This document shows, one piece after another, positions 16,099 through 24,543 of a DNA stretch of 51,667 nt (positions within the stretch are counted from its first letter, which is position 1; each line of letters begins with the position of its first letter). The DNA lies in NCBI GenBank assembly GCA_965533275.1, contig CBESWG010000023.1, positions 1-51,667 of the forward strand. Direction: 5' to 3'. The notes below the pieces were generated by a model. The model searched no databases and was not told where the DNA came from. It was given only the letters and a program-made list of their open reading frames with translations. Source of the stretch: JAUXEH01 sp965533275 (GTDB lineage: Bacteria; Acidobacteriota; Aminicenantia; Aminicenantales; Aminicenantaceae). The position numbers and the translations under genes were made by a program.

Positions 16099-17487
16099 AT
16101 GAGCGATTCGTCCCGTAAACCCGTGGAACCCTACAAGATCAAAAGTATCGAGCCCATCCGGATGACCTCCCGGGAGGAACGCGAACAGATAATCCGGAGG
16201 GGTGGATTCAACCTGTTCAATGTTCCTGCGGAGAACGTGTTCGTCGACCTTTTGACAGACAGCGGTACCTCGGCCATGAGCCATTTTCAGTGGGCCGGGA
16301 TCATGCAGGGAGACGAATCCTATGCGGGCGCCAGGAGTTATTTCCGCTTCGATCATTCCGTCAGGAATATCTTCGGTTTCAAAAATGTGATCCCCACACA
16401 TCAGGGCCGTGCCGCCGAGAGGATCCTGTTCCAGACCGTGGTGCAGCCGGGGCAGCGAGTTCCCAGCAACATCCATTTCGATACGACCAGGGCCAATATC
16501 GAGGTCCGGGATGCGGAGGCCGTGGACCTGGCCGGGAACGCGGCCTATGATCCCGATGACCGGTCTCCCTTTAAGGGCGACATGGATGTCGATAAATTGA
16601 AGACCTTCATACAGGAAACGGGCAAGGATAAGATCCCCCTGGTCATGCTCACGATCACGAACAACTCCGGGGGAGGGCAGCCCGTATCCCTGGCCAACAT
16701 CCGAGCCGTCGGCGCTGTCTGCAGGGAGAGCGGCATCCCGTTCTTCCTGGATGCTTGCCGTTTCGCCGAGAATGCCTATTTCATCCAGCAGCGCGAGGAG
16801 GGGCAGTCCGAGCGGTCCGTTACAGACATCGCCCGGGATATCTTCTCCTGTGCCGACGGTGCCACCATGAGTGCCAAAAAGGATGCGCTGGTGAATATCG
16901 GGGGCATTCTGACCCTCAACGACGATGACCTTGCGGAGAAGCTCCGGAACAACCTGATCGTCAGCGAAGGCTTCCCCACCTACGGAGGGCTGGCGGGAAG
17001 GGACCTTGAGGCGATCGCACAGGGGCTGGAGGAGGTCGTGGATGAGGCCTATCTGGCGCACCGCATTGCCCAGATCGGCTATCTCTGGGAGCTCCTGGAT
17101 CAATCCGGGGTCCCGGTCTACGGCCCGCCAGGGGGGCACGCAGTCTATGTGCTGGCAGACCGATTCCTCCCCCATATTCCACGAGAGCGGTATCCCGGAC
17201 AGGCACTCAGCGTCGCCCTCTACCGAGAGGCGGGTGTGCGTGCCGTGGAGATCGGAGGGGTGATGTTCGCCAAGAAGGATGCGGCGACCGGCCGGGAGAT
17301 CTATCCTGAGCTGGAGTTGATCCGTATGGCGGTGCCCCGCCGCGTGTACACGCTATCCCATCTGGAGTATGTGGCCGATGCCCTGGTCTCCCTGTACGAG
17401 CGCCGCGAGACGATCCGGGGATTAAAGATCATCCACCAGGCCCCTCACCTGCGTCACTTCACCGTCCGTTTCGAAGAGATGGACTAG
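16099..17487 (+). CDS. tnaA: Tryptophanase (tryptophan indole-lyase)
   Basis: 462 residues of the beta-eliminating lyase family, which splits L-tryptophan into indole, pyruvate and ammonia with PLP. The PLP lysine lies in MSAKKDA (Lys261). The family includes tyrosine phenol-lyase, so discriminating positions were compared from memory with E. coli TnaA and Citrobacter TPL. Asp128 (FDTTR), Ile385 (VEIGG) and His453 (LRHFT) match TnaA Asp137, Ile396 and His463, rather than the Thr, Arg and Phe of TPL. Other stretches (KKDALVNIGG, GGLAGRD, GVPV) look TPL-like, so it is a mosaic and assay is needed. AGAAAGGAA precedes the ATG. It is the third gene of the mtnP operon. Confidence 0.85.
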   Translation: MSDSSRKPVEPYKIKSIEPIRMTSREEREQIIRRGGFNLFNVPAENVFVDLLTDSGTSAMSHFQWAGIMQGDESYAGARSYFRFDHSVRNIFGFKNVIPTHQGRAAERILFQTVVQPGQRVPSNIHFDTTRANIEVRDAEAVDLAGNAAYDPDDRSPFKGDMDVDKLKTFIQETGKDKIPLVMLTITNNSGGGQPVSLANIRAVGAVCRESGIPFFLDACRFAENAYFIQQREEGQSERSVTDIARDIFSCADGATMSAKKDALVNIGGILTLNDDDLAEKLRNNLIVSEGFPTYGGLAGRDLEAIAQGLEEVVDEAYLAHRIAQIGYLWELLDQSGVPVYGPPGGHAVYVLADRFLPHIPRERYPGQALSVALYREAGVRAVEIGGVMFAKKDAATGREIYPELELIRMAVPRRVYTLSHLEYVADALVSLYERRETIRGLKIIHQAPHLRHFTVRFEEMD

Positions 17488-17500
17488 GCCCGCGGCCTAG
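17484..17500. terminator. Perfect 7-bp hairpin spanning the stop codons of two convergent genes
   Basis: CTAGGCC (17484-17490) and GGCCTAG (17494-17500) flank a CGC loop. The tnaA stop TAG and the stop of the minus-strand gene are both inside it. No T-run follows on either strand, so an intrinsic terminator role is uncertain. Confidence 0.35.
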
Positions 17501-17850
17501 ATGCGATAGAACCACATCAGCGGCAGCCAGAGCTGATGGGCATAGGGGATCTTCTTGTGATTGACCAGGACCTCTGTACTGTCCCAGTCGTGGACCAGGT
17601 TGAACAGCTGGAACAACTCCTCCACATCATCCGGAGCGAAGGTGGCGGCATGGCGCACCCACTCTCCCTCACCCTGTTCCGTATAGGTCGGCATCCGGCG
17701 AGCCAGGTCGACGGCTTCATCGTACTTGGGGGAGGATTTGTGGCCGAATTCGATGGTGATCTTGAAGGCCTTTGCTTGGGTGTCGGGATGCAGGATGGCG
17801 TCCAACTTGTCCTCCTCGGCCTGGTCGTCATGGTCCTTCCAGCGGCTCAT
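17497..17850 (-). CDS. Small acidic protein of unknown function
   Basis: 117 residues from the ATG at 17850, preceded by GAGGACAGGACT. A longer in-frame start at 17922 would overlap the yeiH promoter region and lacks a good site. The sequence is soluble, rich in Asp and Glu (DDQAEEDKLDAI), with no signal peptide, cysteines or nucleotide-binding motif. The C-terminal half (FQLFNLVHDWDSTEVLVNHK) looks like an alpha/beta domain. I do not recognise the family. It is convergent with tnaA and divergent from the YeiH-type transporter, with about 125 bases between the two starts. Confidence 0.6.
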   Translation of the reverse strand: MSRWKDHDDQAEEDKLDAILHPDTQAKAFKITIEFGHKSSPKYDEAVDLARRMPTYTEQGEGEWVRHAATFAPDDVEELFQLFNLVHDWDSTEVLVNHKKIPYAHQLWLPLMWFYRI

Positions 17851-17898
17851 AGTCCTGTCCTCGTGCTTGACTACACTTATAAGCATTCGTTGTGGTGA

Positions 17899-17944
17899 TG
17901 TCAACCTCTGCACGGTTGACAATTTCTGCTGTACAGGATAAAAA
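17899..17944 (+). promoter_or_regulatory. Promoter of the yeiH-type gene with an 8-bp inverted repeat over the -35
   Basis: TTGACA at 17916-17921 is spaced 17 bases from TAAAAA at 17939-17944. TGTCAACC (17899-17906) and GGTTGACA (17914-17921) form a perfect inverted repeat with a 7-base centre that includes the -35, an operator-like arrangement. No regulator gene is adjacent. Confidence 0.5.
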
Positions 17945-17974
17945 GAGAGACTATTTCACTCGAGGAGAGCGAAC

Positions 17975-18961
17975 GTGATCGTAATCGCATGGGCCGTCCT
18001 GGCGGCCGTAGCTTATGTTTCCAAGTGGATCTCCGGCCTGGTGGTGATCAACGACACCCATCCGCTCGAGGCCATGCTGGTGGGCATCATACTGGGCGCC
18101 CTGGCCCGCAACCTGGGATTCATGCCCAAGAAGTGGGAACCATACCTCAAAAAATTCGAGACGCCGCTCCTCTGGGGGATCCTGCTGCTGGGCGCGGGCT
18201 TCACGCTCAAGGTGGCCAGCGAGCTGCCGCTGAGTCTGGTGGTCATCCTGGTTTCGATGGCCTTCGGGTTCCTCTTTGTGTATTTCGTGGCCCGCCGGAT
18301 GGGCCTTCCCGACAAGTTGAGCGCCCTTCTGGCCGTGGGCACCTCCATCTGCGGGGGGAGCGCCATCGCGATCGTCTCTCCCCTCATCAAGGCTAAGGAA
18401 GAGGAAACCAGTTATGCCGTGAGCACGATCGTGATCTCGGCGTTCATCCTGCTCGTGAGCCTCCCCATCCTCGGGGGGGTCCTGGGCCTGGATCAGCAGT
18501 CCTTCGGCATCTGGGCCGGGACCGCTGTCCACAACACGCCCCAGACCATCGGGACCGGCTACATGTTCGGAGAGGAGTCGGGCCAGGTAGCCACCATCGT
18601 CAAACTCACTCGGAACATGTTCATGATCTTGATGGCCTTCATCGTCTCCCTCTGGTTCGGGGCCAAGGAGGCAGAGAGGAGCAAGCTTGGCAAGAAGGCG
18701 ATCCTCAAGGCATTCCCCTGGGTCCTGTTCGGTTATGTGGGGATGGCCGTGTGCGCGGTCCAGGGATTTTTCACCCCCGAAGGCATCGCGTTTTTCAAGT
18801 CTGCAGGCAAGTTCCTGATCCTCATGGGGATGGTAGGCATCGGTTTCGGGACGGACTTCCGCGCCATCAAGCGGTTCGGGATCAAGCCCCTGCTGGTGGG
18901 GATGCTGGGCGCCCTCGTGGTGACCGGGGTCAGCCTCCTCCTCATCTATCTCCTCTTCTGA
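17975..18961 (+). CDS. YeiH-family putative anion (sulfate) exporter
   Basis: 328 residues with about ten hydrophobic segments, in the UPF0324/Cons_hypoth698 family of inner-membrane proteins (YeiH in E. coli). Family hallmarks are GTSICGGSAIAIVSPLIKAK near 117-136 and TAVHNTPQTIGTGYMFGEES near 184-203. Members are annotated as putative sulfate exporters, but the substrate is poorly established. The start is GTG at 17975 with GAGGAG upstream. It is monocistronic behind its own promoter with an operator-like repeat. The LysR regulator often found beside yeiH is absent here. Confidence 0.85.
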   Translation: MIVIAWAVLAAVAYVSKWISGLVVINDTHPLEAMLVGIILGALARNLGFMPKKWEPYLKKFETPLLWGILLLGAGFTLKVASELPLSLVVILVSMAFGFLFVYFVARRMGLPDKLSALLAVGTSICGGSAIAIVSPLIKAKEEETSYAVSTIVISAFILLVSLPILGGVLGLDQQSFGIWAGTAVHNTPQTIGTGYMFGEESGQVATIVKLTRNMFMILMAFIVSLWFGAKEAERSKLGKKAILKAFPWVLFGYVGMAVCAVQGFFTPEGIAFFKSAGKFLILMGMVGIGFGTDFRAIKRFGIKPLLVGMLGALVVTGVSLLLIYLLF

Positions 18962-19129
18962 CCTGAATTATTCATAAAGAATTGCCGTAGATAACTACGC
19001 CTCATGCGCCACTTCTTCGTCGCTGTAGCAATCTTGGCCCGTGAATAATCCCTTGTAGGAGGGATTCTTGGGCTATGGAGCATTCTTGTGAAGTCGATGT
19101 GCCGAGATCGAGGTGTAAATGAGCCAGCC

Positions 19130-20164
19130 TCATTTGATGAGCATGCAGTCGCCATAGGAAAAGAAACGGTAACGTTCCTGTACCGCCTCCCGGTAAGCCC
19201 GCATGATGAGTTCATGGCCGCCGAACGCGGCCGTGAGCATGAGCAGCGTAGATCGCGGCAGATGGAAGTTGGTGAGGAGCCGCCCCACAACCTGGAAGCG
19301 ATATCCCGGATAGATGAACATCCGGGTCGAACCGGGACCCGGCCGCACCTGCCCGCCAGCCGCTGCGCTCTCCAGGGCCCGGACGGATGTGGTCCCCACC
19401 GCGGTGACCGGTCTCCCCGCCTCCAAGGCCGCGTTGATGGAGCGGGCGCTCCGTTCGGGTATGGAGTAAGATTCCTCCAGCATGGCGTGGTCCTCCACAC
19501 TCTCCACCCGCACCGGCTGGAACGTGGCCAGGCCTACATCCAGGGAGAGGGGCGCGGCGTCCACACAGCCCCGCTCCAGTGCCTCCAGGAGCTGAGGCGT
19601 GAAGTGCAGCCCTGCGGTTGGGGCGGCGATGGAGTTTTCCCCTCCCCGTGCGAACACGGTCTGGTAGCGCTCTCGGTCCGCAGCCCTCAGGTGCTCGTGT
19701 TCCTTCTTCCGCTTGATGTAGGGAGGCAGGGGAGCATACCCCACCTTTCTCAGTTCGGCCAGCACATCGGCGTCTCCGAAACCCAGAACCCGCTGTCCTT
19801 CCGGCCCCACCTCTGTGACCGTGCCCTTCAGGGACGGAGTGAACACGAAACTGTCACCCTCCTGCACGCGCTTGGCCGGCCGACAGAGGACCTCCCAGTT
19901 TCCAGAGGACCGCGGGCGCACGAACAGGAATTCGATGCGCTTCCCCTCGCGGCGTCCCCAGATCCGGGCCGGGATGACGCGCGTCTCGTTACGTGCGAGG
20001 ACATCCCCGCGGGAGAAATGTTCGGGGAGCTCGAGAAACCGGGAATGCCGTATCTCACCGCTCTTTCGTTCGACCACCATCATGCGCGACGCATCCCGTT
20101 GGGGAAGCGGCTGCTGGGCGATCAGCTCCTCCGGGAGGTCGTAGTCGAAATCGGCAACTTGCAT
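19130..20164 (-). CDS. queA: S-adenosylmethionine:tRNA ribosyltransferase-isomerase
   Basis: 344 residues, normal QueA length. The conserved blocks are evident: FDYDLPEELIAQQPLPQRDASRMM at the N-terminus, then NETRVIPARI, TAGLHFT, DVGLATFQPVR and TNFHLPRSTLLMLTAAFGG. It transfers the ribosyl part of SAM to 7-aminomethyl-7-deazaguanine in tRNA to give epoxyqueuosine. It starts 17 bases after the ruvB stop, matching the common ruvB-queA arrangement, and is the last gene of this minus-strand cluster. Confidence 0.96.
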   Translation of the reverse strand: MQVADFDYDLPEELIAQQPLPQRDASRMMVVERKSGEIRHSRFLELPEHFSRGDVLARNETRVIPARIWGRREGKRIEFLFVRPRSSGNWEVLCRPAKRVQEGDSFVFTPSLKGTVTEVGPEGQRVLGFGDADVLAELRKVGYAPLPPYIKRKKEHEHLRAADRERYQTVFARGGENSIAAPTAGLHFTPQLLEALERGCVDAAPLSLDVGLATFQPVRVESVEDHAMLEESYSIPERSARSINAALEAGRPVTAVGTTSVRALESAAAGGQVRPGPGSTRMFIYPGYRFQVVGRLLTNFHLPRSTLLMLTAAFGGHELIMRAYREAVQERYRFFSYGDCMLIK

Positions 20165-20181
20165 GGGATTGGGTGGCGGGG

Positions 20182-21237
20182 CTAAGACTTCGGGAATAGG
20201 TCGCCCTGGGGTTTGGGCGGGGATCCTGGCGTGGCGTAGCCCAGATGTGCGTAGGCCCGGGGGGTAGCGCGGCGTCCGCGCGTCGTGCGCTCCAGGAATC
20301 CGATGCGCATCAGGAAGGGCTCGTAGATCGACTCGATGGTGTCCTTCTCCTCGTCGATCGCCGCCGCAATGGTACTGATGCCCACCGGGCCGCCCGCGAA
20401 GTTATCGATGATCGTACCCAGGATCTTGCGGTCCACATCGTCCAGTCCCTTGGCATCCACCTCCATCATATCGAGTGCACGGTCGGCCTCAGACGTGGTG
20501 ATCTTACCCTCGGCTATGACCTCGACATAGTCGCGCACACGCCGGAGCAGGCGGTTTGCGACCCTGGGCGTTCCCCGGGAGCGGCGGGCGATCTGGAGGG
20601 CCCCCGCCTCCTCGATGTCCACATCCAGCAGGGAGGCCGAGCGCTGGATGATCTTCTTCAGGTCTTCCTCTCCATAGTAGTCCAGCCGGTGTATGATACC
20701 GAAGCGACTGCGCAGCGGGGCGGTGATGCGGCCGGCACGTGTGGTGGCGCCGATGAGGCAGAACTTCTTCAACCGGAGCTTGTGGCTGCGTGCCCCCGGC
20801 CCCTGGCCGATCACGATGTCCAGGTTGAAGTCCTCCATGGCCGAGTACAGGATTTCTTCCACCGAGGGATGCAGGCGGTGGATCTCATCGATGAACAGGA
20901 CCTCTTTGGGCTGCAGGTTGGTAAGGATGGCTGACAGGTCTCCAGCCCTCTCGATCACCGGCCCGGAGGTGGGTTTGATCCCCACACCCATCTCCTTGGC
21001 GATGAGGTAAGCCAGGCTGGTCTTGCCCAGCCCCGGGGGGCCGTAGAGCAGCACGTGATCCAGGTGCTCGTCCCGTTTACGGGCCGCCTCGATGAAGATC
21101 TTAAGGTTGGATTTGATGATGTCCTGGCCGATGAATTCCTCGAAACTGCGCGGGCGGAGGTTGTCCTCGAACTGCAAATCTTCCTTGGTCCGAACCGGAG
21201 TGAGGACCGCTTCAATGGGACCGGTTTTTTTTGTCAT
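20182..21237 (-). CDS. ruvB: Holliday junction branch migration ATPase RuvB
   Basis: 351 residues. AAA+ ATPase with Walker A GPPGLGKT at 66-73, Walker B DEIH starting at Asp117, sensor region GATTRAGRITAPLRSRFG, and the C-terminal winged-helix domain. With RuvA it forms the branch migration motor on Holliday junctions, and RuvC then cuts them. It is separated from ruvA by 184 bases that contain a C-rich repeat, unlike the tight ruvAB pair in many bacteria, so it may have its own transcript together with queA. Confidence 0.97.
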   Translation of the reverse strand: MTKKTGPIEAVLTPVRTKEDLQFEDNLRPRSFEEFIGQDIIKSNLKIFIEAARKRDEHLDHVLLYGPPGLGKTSLAYLIAKEMGVGIKPTSGPVIERAGDLSAILTNLQPKEVLFIDEIHRLHPSVEEILYSAMEDFNLDIVIGQGPGARSHKLRLKKFCLIGATTRAGRITAPLRSRFGIIHRLDYYGEEDLKKIIQRSASLLDVDIEEAGALQIARRSRGTPRVANRLLRRVRDYVEVIAEGKITTSEADRALDMMEVDAKGLDDVDRKILGTIIDNFAGGPVGISTIAAAIDEEKDTIESIYEPFLMRIGFLERTTRGRRATPRAYAHLGYATPGSPPKPQGDLFPKS

Positions 21238-21317
21238 GTGCCTGAATTCTCTCCATTCCTATAGCTTATTTTTGTCCGGAATGCAACTGCCTTCCTGTCC
21301 TCCTCCTTCCCGCCCCC

Positions 21318-21356
21318 CCATATAAGGAACCAACCCACCCGCCTTTTAAGGAACCA
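21318..21356. repeat. C-rich intergenic repeat with two TAAGGAACCA copies
   Basis: TAAGGAACCA occurs at 21323-21332 and again at 21347-21356. Each follows a C-rich run (CCCCCC and CCCACCCGCC). The arrangement resembles the tandem repeat at 1-95, which also ends in GGAACC after a C-rich tract. It lies between ruvB and ruvA and contains no gene. Confidence 0.5.
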
Positions 21357-21421
21357 GATCGGCTGATACTGGGCACACCATAAGGAGTAGTGGCGGAATC
21401 TGATGGAGGGCCTAAAGGGAA

Positions 21422-22009
21422 CTAGAGTTTAGCCAGCTGCCGGAGGGACTCCCGCAGCAGGGTCTCGAACTCCGCCGTGTCTTCCTTATCCTTGAGTGCG
21501 GCGTCGACGATCTTCTCCACTTCCTTCCGCTTGAAGCCCATGTTGGTCAGGGCTGAGAGCAGGTCTTCCCTCTCCTGGGACATTCCGGTAAGGAGGATTT
21601 TTTCCTTTGCGAGGAGTTTTTCCTGCAGCTCGAGAGCGATCCGCATGGCGGTCTTCTTTCCGATCCCCGGGACCAGGGATATGCGGTCCACATCGCTGCT
21701 GCGGATCGCTTCCTCCAGATCGGAGACCTCGATCCCCGAGAGGATGTTGAGCCCTATCTTCGGGCCGATGCCGGAGATGCTGATGAGCTTAAGGAAGGTC
21801 TCCTTTTCCGCCTCGGAGGAGAAGCCGTAGAGCGCCATGGAGCTGTCGGTCACGTGGGTGTAGATGGAGAGCTCGGCCTCGCTGCCCACATCACCGACAT
21901 GCAGGTAGGTGGAGAGTGGGATCCCTACGCTGTACCCGACACCCTGGACGTCCAGGATGATCCTGTCCGCCTGTTTGTGATTCACCCGGCCCCTCAGGTA
22001 TCCGATCAT
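21422..22009 (-). CDS. ruvA: Holliday junction DNA-binding protein RuvA
   Basis: 195 residues. The OB-fold start (MIGYLRGRVNHKQADRIILD), the double helix-hairpin-helix region (ISGIGPKIGLNILS and VPGIGKKTAMRIALEL) and the C-terminal RuvB-contacting domain III (SALTNMGFKRKEVEKIVDAA) are all present. RuvA tetramers bind the four-way junction and load RuvB. It lies 12 bases downstream of ruvC, so the two are co-transcribed. Confidence 0.96.
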   Translation of the reverse strand: MIGYLRGRVNHKQADRIILDVQGVGYSVGIPLSTYLHVGDVGSEAELSIYTHVTDSSMALYGFSSEAEKETFLKLISISGIGPKIGLNILSGIEVSDLEEAIRSSDVDRISLVPGIGKKTAMRIALELQEKLLAKEKILLTGMSQEREDLLSALTNMGFKRKEVEKIVDAALKDKEDTAEFETLLRESLRQLAKL

Positions 22010-22021
22010 GCCTCGTCCCCC

Positions 22022-22522
22022 TTATTCTTCCGCCGCCGTGATCTTCTGCTGGAACAGCCTGGCATTGAGGTGGCAGATGGCGCAGGCCAGGGCGTCCGAT
22101 TCATCGTTTCCAAGCTTCTCGTCCGGCATGTGGAGCAGGATGCGGACCATGTGCTGGACCTGGTCCTTGTCGGCCTGGCCGTATCCCGTTACCGCCTTCT
22201 TGATCTCCAGGGCCGAATACTCGAACAGTTCGCATTCGCTCTCCGCCACCGCCACCAGGACCGCGCCCCGGACCTGCCCCAGGGCCAATGCCGTCTTGAT
22301 GTTGTGGGCATGGAACAGGTTTTCGATGGCCACTTCCTGCGGGCTGTATCTCTTGATGAGCTCCTCGACCCCGACTTTGATGGCATGGATCCTCTTGGAA
22401 AAAGGGAGGCTGCGAGGGGGTTTGATCACTCCGTGTGTCACCACGGTGTAGAAGTTGCTGCTGTAGTCGATGATGCCGAGGCCGGTGGATGTCAGGCTGG
22501 GATCGATCCCTAAAACTCGCAT
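22022..22522 (-). CDS. ruvC: Crossover junction endodeoxyribonuclease RuvC
   Basis: 166 residues from the ATG at 22522. A GTG two codons earlier is also possible. The RNase H-fold catalytic acids are present: Asp7 in GIDPSLTSTG, Glu67 in AIENLF, and Asp140 and Asp143 in NDESDALACAICH. RuvC resolves Holliday junctions. It is placed between yebC and ruvA, the frequent yebC-ruvC-ruvA-ruvB order. The ribosome binding site is weak, which fits coupling to upstream translation. Confidence 0.96.
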   Translation of the reverse strand: MRVLGIDPSLTSTGLGIIDYSSNFYTVVTHGVIKPPRSLPFSKRIHAIKVGVEELIKRYSPQEVAIENLFHAHNIKTALALGQVRGAVLVAVAESECELFEYSALEIKKAVTGYGQADKDQVQHMVRILLHMPDEKLGNDESDALACAICHLNARLFQQKITAAEE

Positions 22523-22571
22523 GTTCACTCAGGCGGACTGGCGAGGCCACCGCAGAGAGCACCTCTCGAGG

Positions 22572-23327
22572 TCACTGATCGGAGTACCTGGCGATCTCGT
22601 CCTCGTCGATGTCAAAATTCGCCCATACATGCTGGGCGTCGTCCTGGTCTTCCAGGGCATCCATCATCTTCAGGCACTGCTCGGCCTTTTTCCCCTCGAG
22701 TTTGACATAGTTCTGGGGCACCATGTCCAGGCTGGAAACCGCCGCCTCGATGTTGTTTTCCTTGAGGGCCTGGTCGACCGCCTCGTAGTCCTCGGGGGAT
22801 GTGAAGATCTCGTAGTTGCTGCCGTCCTCCTTCAGGTCGTCGGCCCCCGCCTCCAGTATGATGTCCATGAGGTCGTCTTCGGAGGACTGAGATTTTTCCA
22901 CCACGATGTAGCCCTTCCTCTGGAATATCCAGGACACACTGCCCGATTCGCCCAGGTTCCCACCGTGTTTGGAGAATATGTGCCTGATCTCGGAGACGGT
23001 CCGGTTCTTGTTGTCGGTCAGGGTTTCGATGAAGATCGCTACCCCTCCGGGTCCGTAGCCCTCGTAGGACATCTCCTCATAGCTCATGCCCTCCAGCTGG
23101 CCCGTGCCCTTCATGATGGCCCGCTTGATGTTGTCGGCAGGCATGTTGGCCGCCTTGGCGTCGGCAATGGCCTTGCGGAGGCGGGAATTGGTATCCGGGT
23201 CGCCTCCGCCGCCCATCCGGGCGGCGACAGCCAGTTCCTTGATGATTTTCGTGAACATCTGGCCCCGCTTTGCGTCGGTGGCCGCCTTTTTGTGTTTGAT
23301 GGAGGCCCATTTTGAGTGCCCTGACAT
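22572..23327 (-). CDS. yebC: YebC/TACO1-family protein
   Basis: 251 residues with the family opening MSGHSKWASIKHKKAATDAK and the GYGPGGVAIFIETLTDNKNR motif. The length is normal. The family was long annotated as transcriptional regulators. Mitochondrial TACO1 and recent bacterial work link it to translation, including relief of ribosome stalling at difficult motifs. AAGGAG precedes the ATG. It is first in the ruvCA cluster, 43 bases or so upstream of ruvC. Confidence 0.93.
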   Translation of the reverse strand: MSGHSKWASIKHKKAATDAKRGQMFTKIIKELAVAARMGGGGDPDTNSRLRKAIADAKAANMPADNIKRAIMKGTGQLEGMSYEEMSYEGYGPGGVAIFIETLTDNKNRTVSEIRHIFSKHGGNLGESGSVSWIFQRKGYIVVEKSQSSEDDLMDIILEAGADDLKEDGSNYEIFTSPEDYEAVDQALKENNIEAAVSSLDMVPQNYVKLEGKKAEQCLKMMDALEDQDDAQHVWANFDIDEDEIARYSDQ

Positions 23328-23470
23328 GTCGACTCCTTATCCTCTGGTGAATAATCCGGGTAAAATGAAACAAAAAAAGTATATCACAAACGGCCGCAGA
23401 AAAAAAAGTTGCACGGATACACCCTTTGCAGAGAGCAGGAGAGGATTTGTGGAAAGGGAAATTATAGATT

Positions 23471-24118
23471 ATGATACGGGAGATGTCTCAGTATCATGAG
23501 CGCGAGGCCAGGCTGTTTCGCAGGGCGCTGGCCCTCGAATATTTCACGGTCGCCTACAATGCCCTGGAGGCCGCCCTCTCCATCTTTTTCGGTACTCTGG
23601 CCGGGAGCATCGCCCTGGTGGGATTCGGGCTGGACAGCGTCGTGGAATCCCTTTCCGGATTGGTCCTGATCTGGCGGCTCCGCAAGCATGGGAAGATCTC
23701 CTCGGAAGAAGAAGAACGCGTCGAGAGGAAAGCCATGAAATTCGTAGCCGCAACCTTCTTCATCCTGGGGCTCTACATCCTGTTCCAGTCCGTCCGCAAA
23801 CTGGCCCTTAAGGAGATGCCCGACACCTCGATACCGGGGATCCTCATCGCGCTGGCTTCTCTCGTTGTCATGCCGATCTTGAGCGTGGCCAAGCGGAAAA
23901 CCGGCGAGGAGATCCGGAGCGGGGCCCTGATCGCGGATTCCAAGGAGACCCTGGCCTGCTCGTTCCTCTCCGTGGCTCTGCTTGCCGGCCTGGGCCTGAA
24001 CTATCTTTTCGGATGGTGGTTTGCCGATGCCATAGCCGGCATTTTCATCGTGCTCTTCCTGTTCCACGAGGGGATGGAGGCCTGGCGCGAGGTCGAATGC
24101 GCCCCGGGACACTGTTAG
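23471..24118 (+). CDS. Short cation diffusion facilitator-like transporter
   Basis: 215 residues with about five to six hydrophobic segments. GFGLDSVVES (51-60) in the second membrane segment and ADSKETLAC in the fifth resemble the paired Asp-based metal sites of cation diffusion facilitators. It lacks the cytoplasmic dimerisation domain, as other short CDF-like proteins do. It probably exports a divalent metal by proton exchange. The start at 23471 is chosen because GGAAAGGGA lies about ten bases upstream, whereas the ATG at 23483 has a GGAG directly abutting it. Its place upstream of the copper block is suggestive only, since CDF proteins usually carry Zn, Co, Fe or Mn rather than Cu. Confidence 0.75.
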   Translation: MIREMSQYHEREARLFRRALALEYFTVAYNALEAALSIFFGTLAGSIALVGFGLDSVVESLSGLVLIWRLRKHGKISSEEEERVERKAMKFVAATFFILGLYILFQSVRKLALKEMPDTSIPGILIALASLVVMPILSVAKRKTGEEIRSGALIADSKETLACSFLSVALLAGLGLNYLFGWWFADAIAGIFIVLFLFHEGMEAWREVECAPGHC

Positions 24119-24187
24119 GCCGAACTGCTGCTGAGACCTGCAGCCTGCTTTCACTGAGAACGATTCGATGATCGAAGGAGGGATGAG

Positions 24188-24397
24188 ATGAAACAGAACA
24201 TGGGGAAAACAGACCGGGTGATGCGCACCGTACTGGCAGTGATCGTTGCGGTGTTGTACTTCTCCAAACAGCTGACCGGCCTGGCGGCTATAATTCTCGG
24301 GCTTTTCGCGATCGCGTTCCTGGTCACGAGCCTCTTGGGATTCTGCCCGCTCTATGTGCCGCTGGGTATTTCCTCCCGCAGAAAAACGGAAGAGTAG
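24188..24397 (+). CDS. Small DUF2892 (YgaP-type) membrane protein
   Basis: 69 residues with two membrane segments (about 14-28 and 33-50). The MGKTDRVMRTVLAV opening and the GFCPLYVPLGI ending with its single Cys are the DUF2892 pattern. The same domain is fused to rhodanese in YgaP and often travels with metal or sulfur genes. AAGGAGG lies ahead of the ATG. Function is unknown. It sits between the CDF-like gene and the copper operon promoter. Confidence 0.85.
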   Translation: MKQNMGKTDRVMRTVLAVIVAVLYFSKQLTGLAAIILGLFAIAFLVTSLLGFCPLYVPLGISSRRKTEE

Positions 24398-24461
24398 CGC
24401 ACTAAACCTCAAGAGTTGGCGTAAAGATCTTTCGGTCTGTAGAGTTTGTCGCCCCCAATAC

Positions 24462-24520
24462 TTGACAAACCCCATAGTTTCTATATATTATACATATACC
24501 CTATGGGGGCATGGGGTATA
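24462..24520 (+). promoter_or_regulatory. Copper-operon promoter with CsoR-type palindrome and spacer dyad
   Basis: TTGACA at 24462-24467 and TATATT at 24484-24489 are spaced by 16 bases. The spacer contains AAACCCCATAGTTT, an AAAC/GTTT dyad shared with the promoter at 34527. Directly downstream, 24495-24520 is an imperfect palindrome (TATACCC-T-ATG ... CAT-G-GGGTATA, 10 of 13 positions paired) of the G/C-tract type bound by CsoR. A CsoR gene lies two genes downstream, so autoregulated copper derepression is the natural reading. Confidence 0.7.
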
Positions 24521-24543
24521 GAAGGCGAAAAGAGGAGTAAACC

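Noticed and set aside
16099..17487. Tyrosine phenol-lyase assignment
   Set aside because: The three substrate-determining positions match tryptophanase, although overall similarity is mixed.
19117..19135. AAATGAG/CTCATTT hairpin at the queA stop as a terminator
   Set aside because: A seven-base, AT-rich stem with no T-run is too weak to call.
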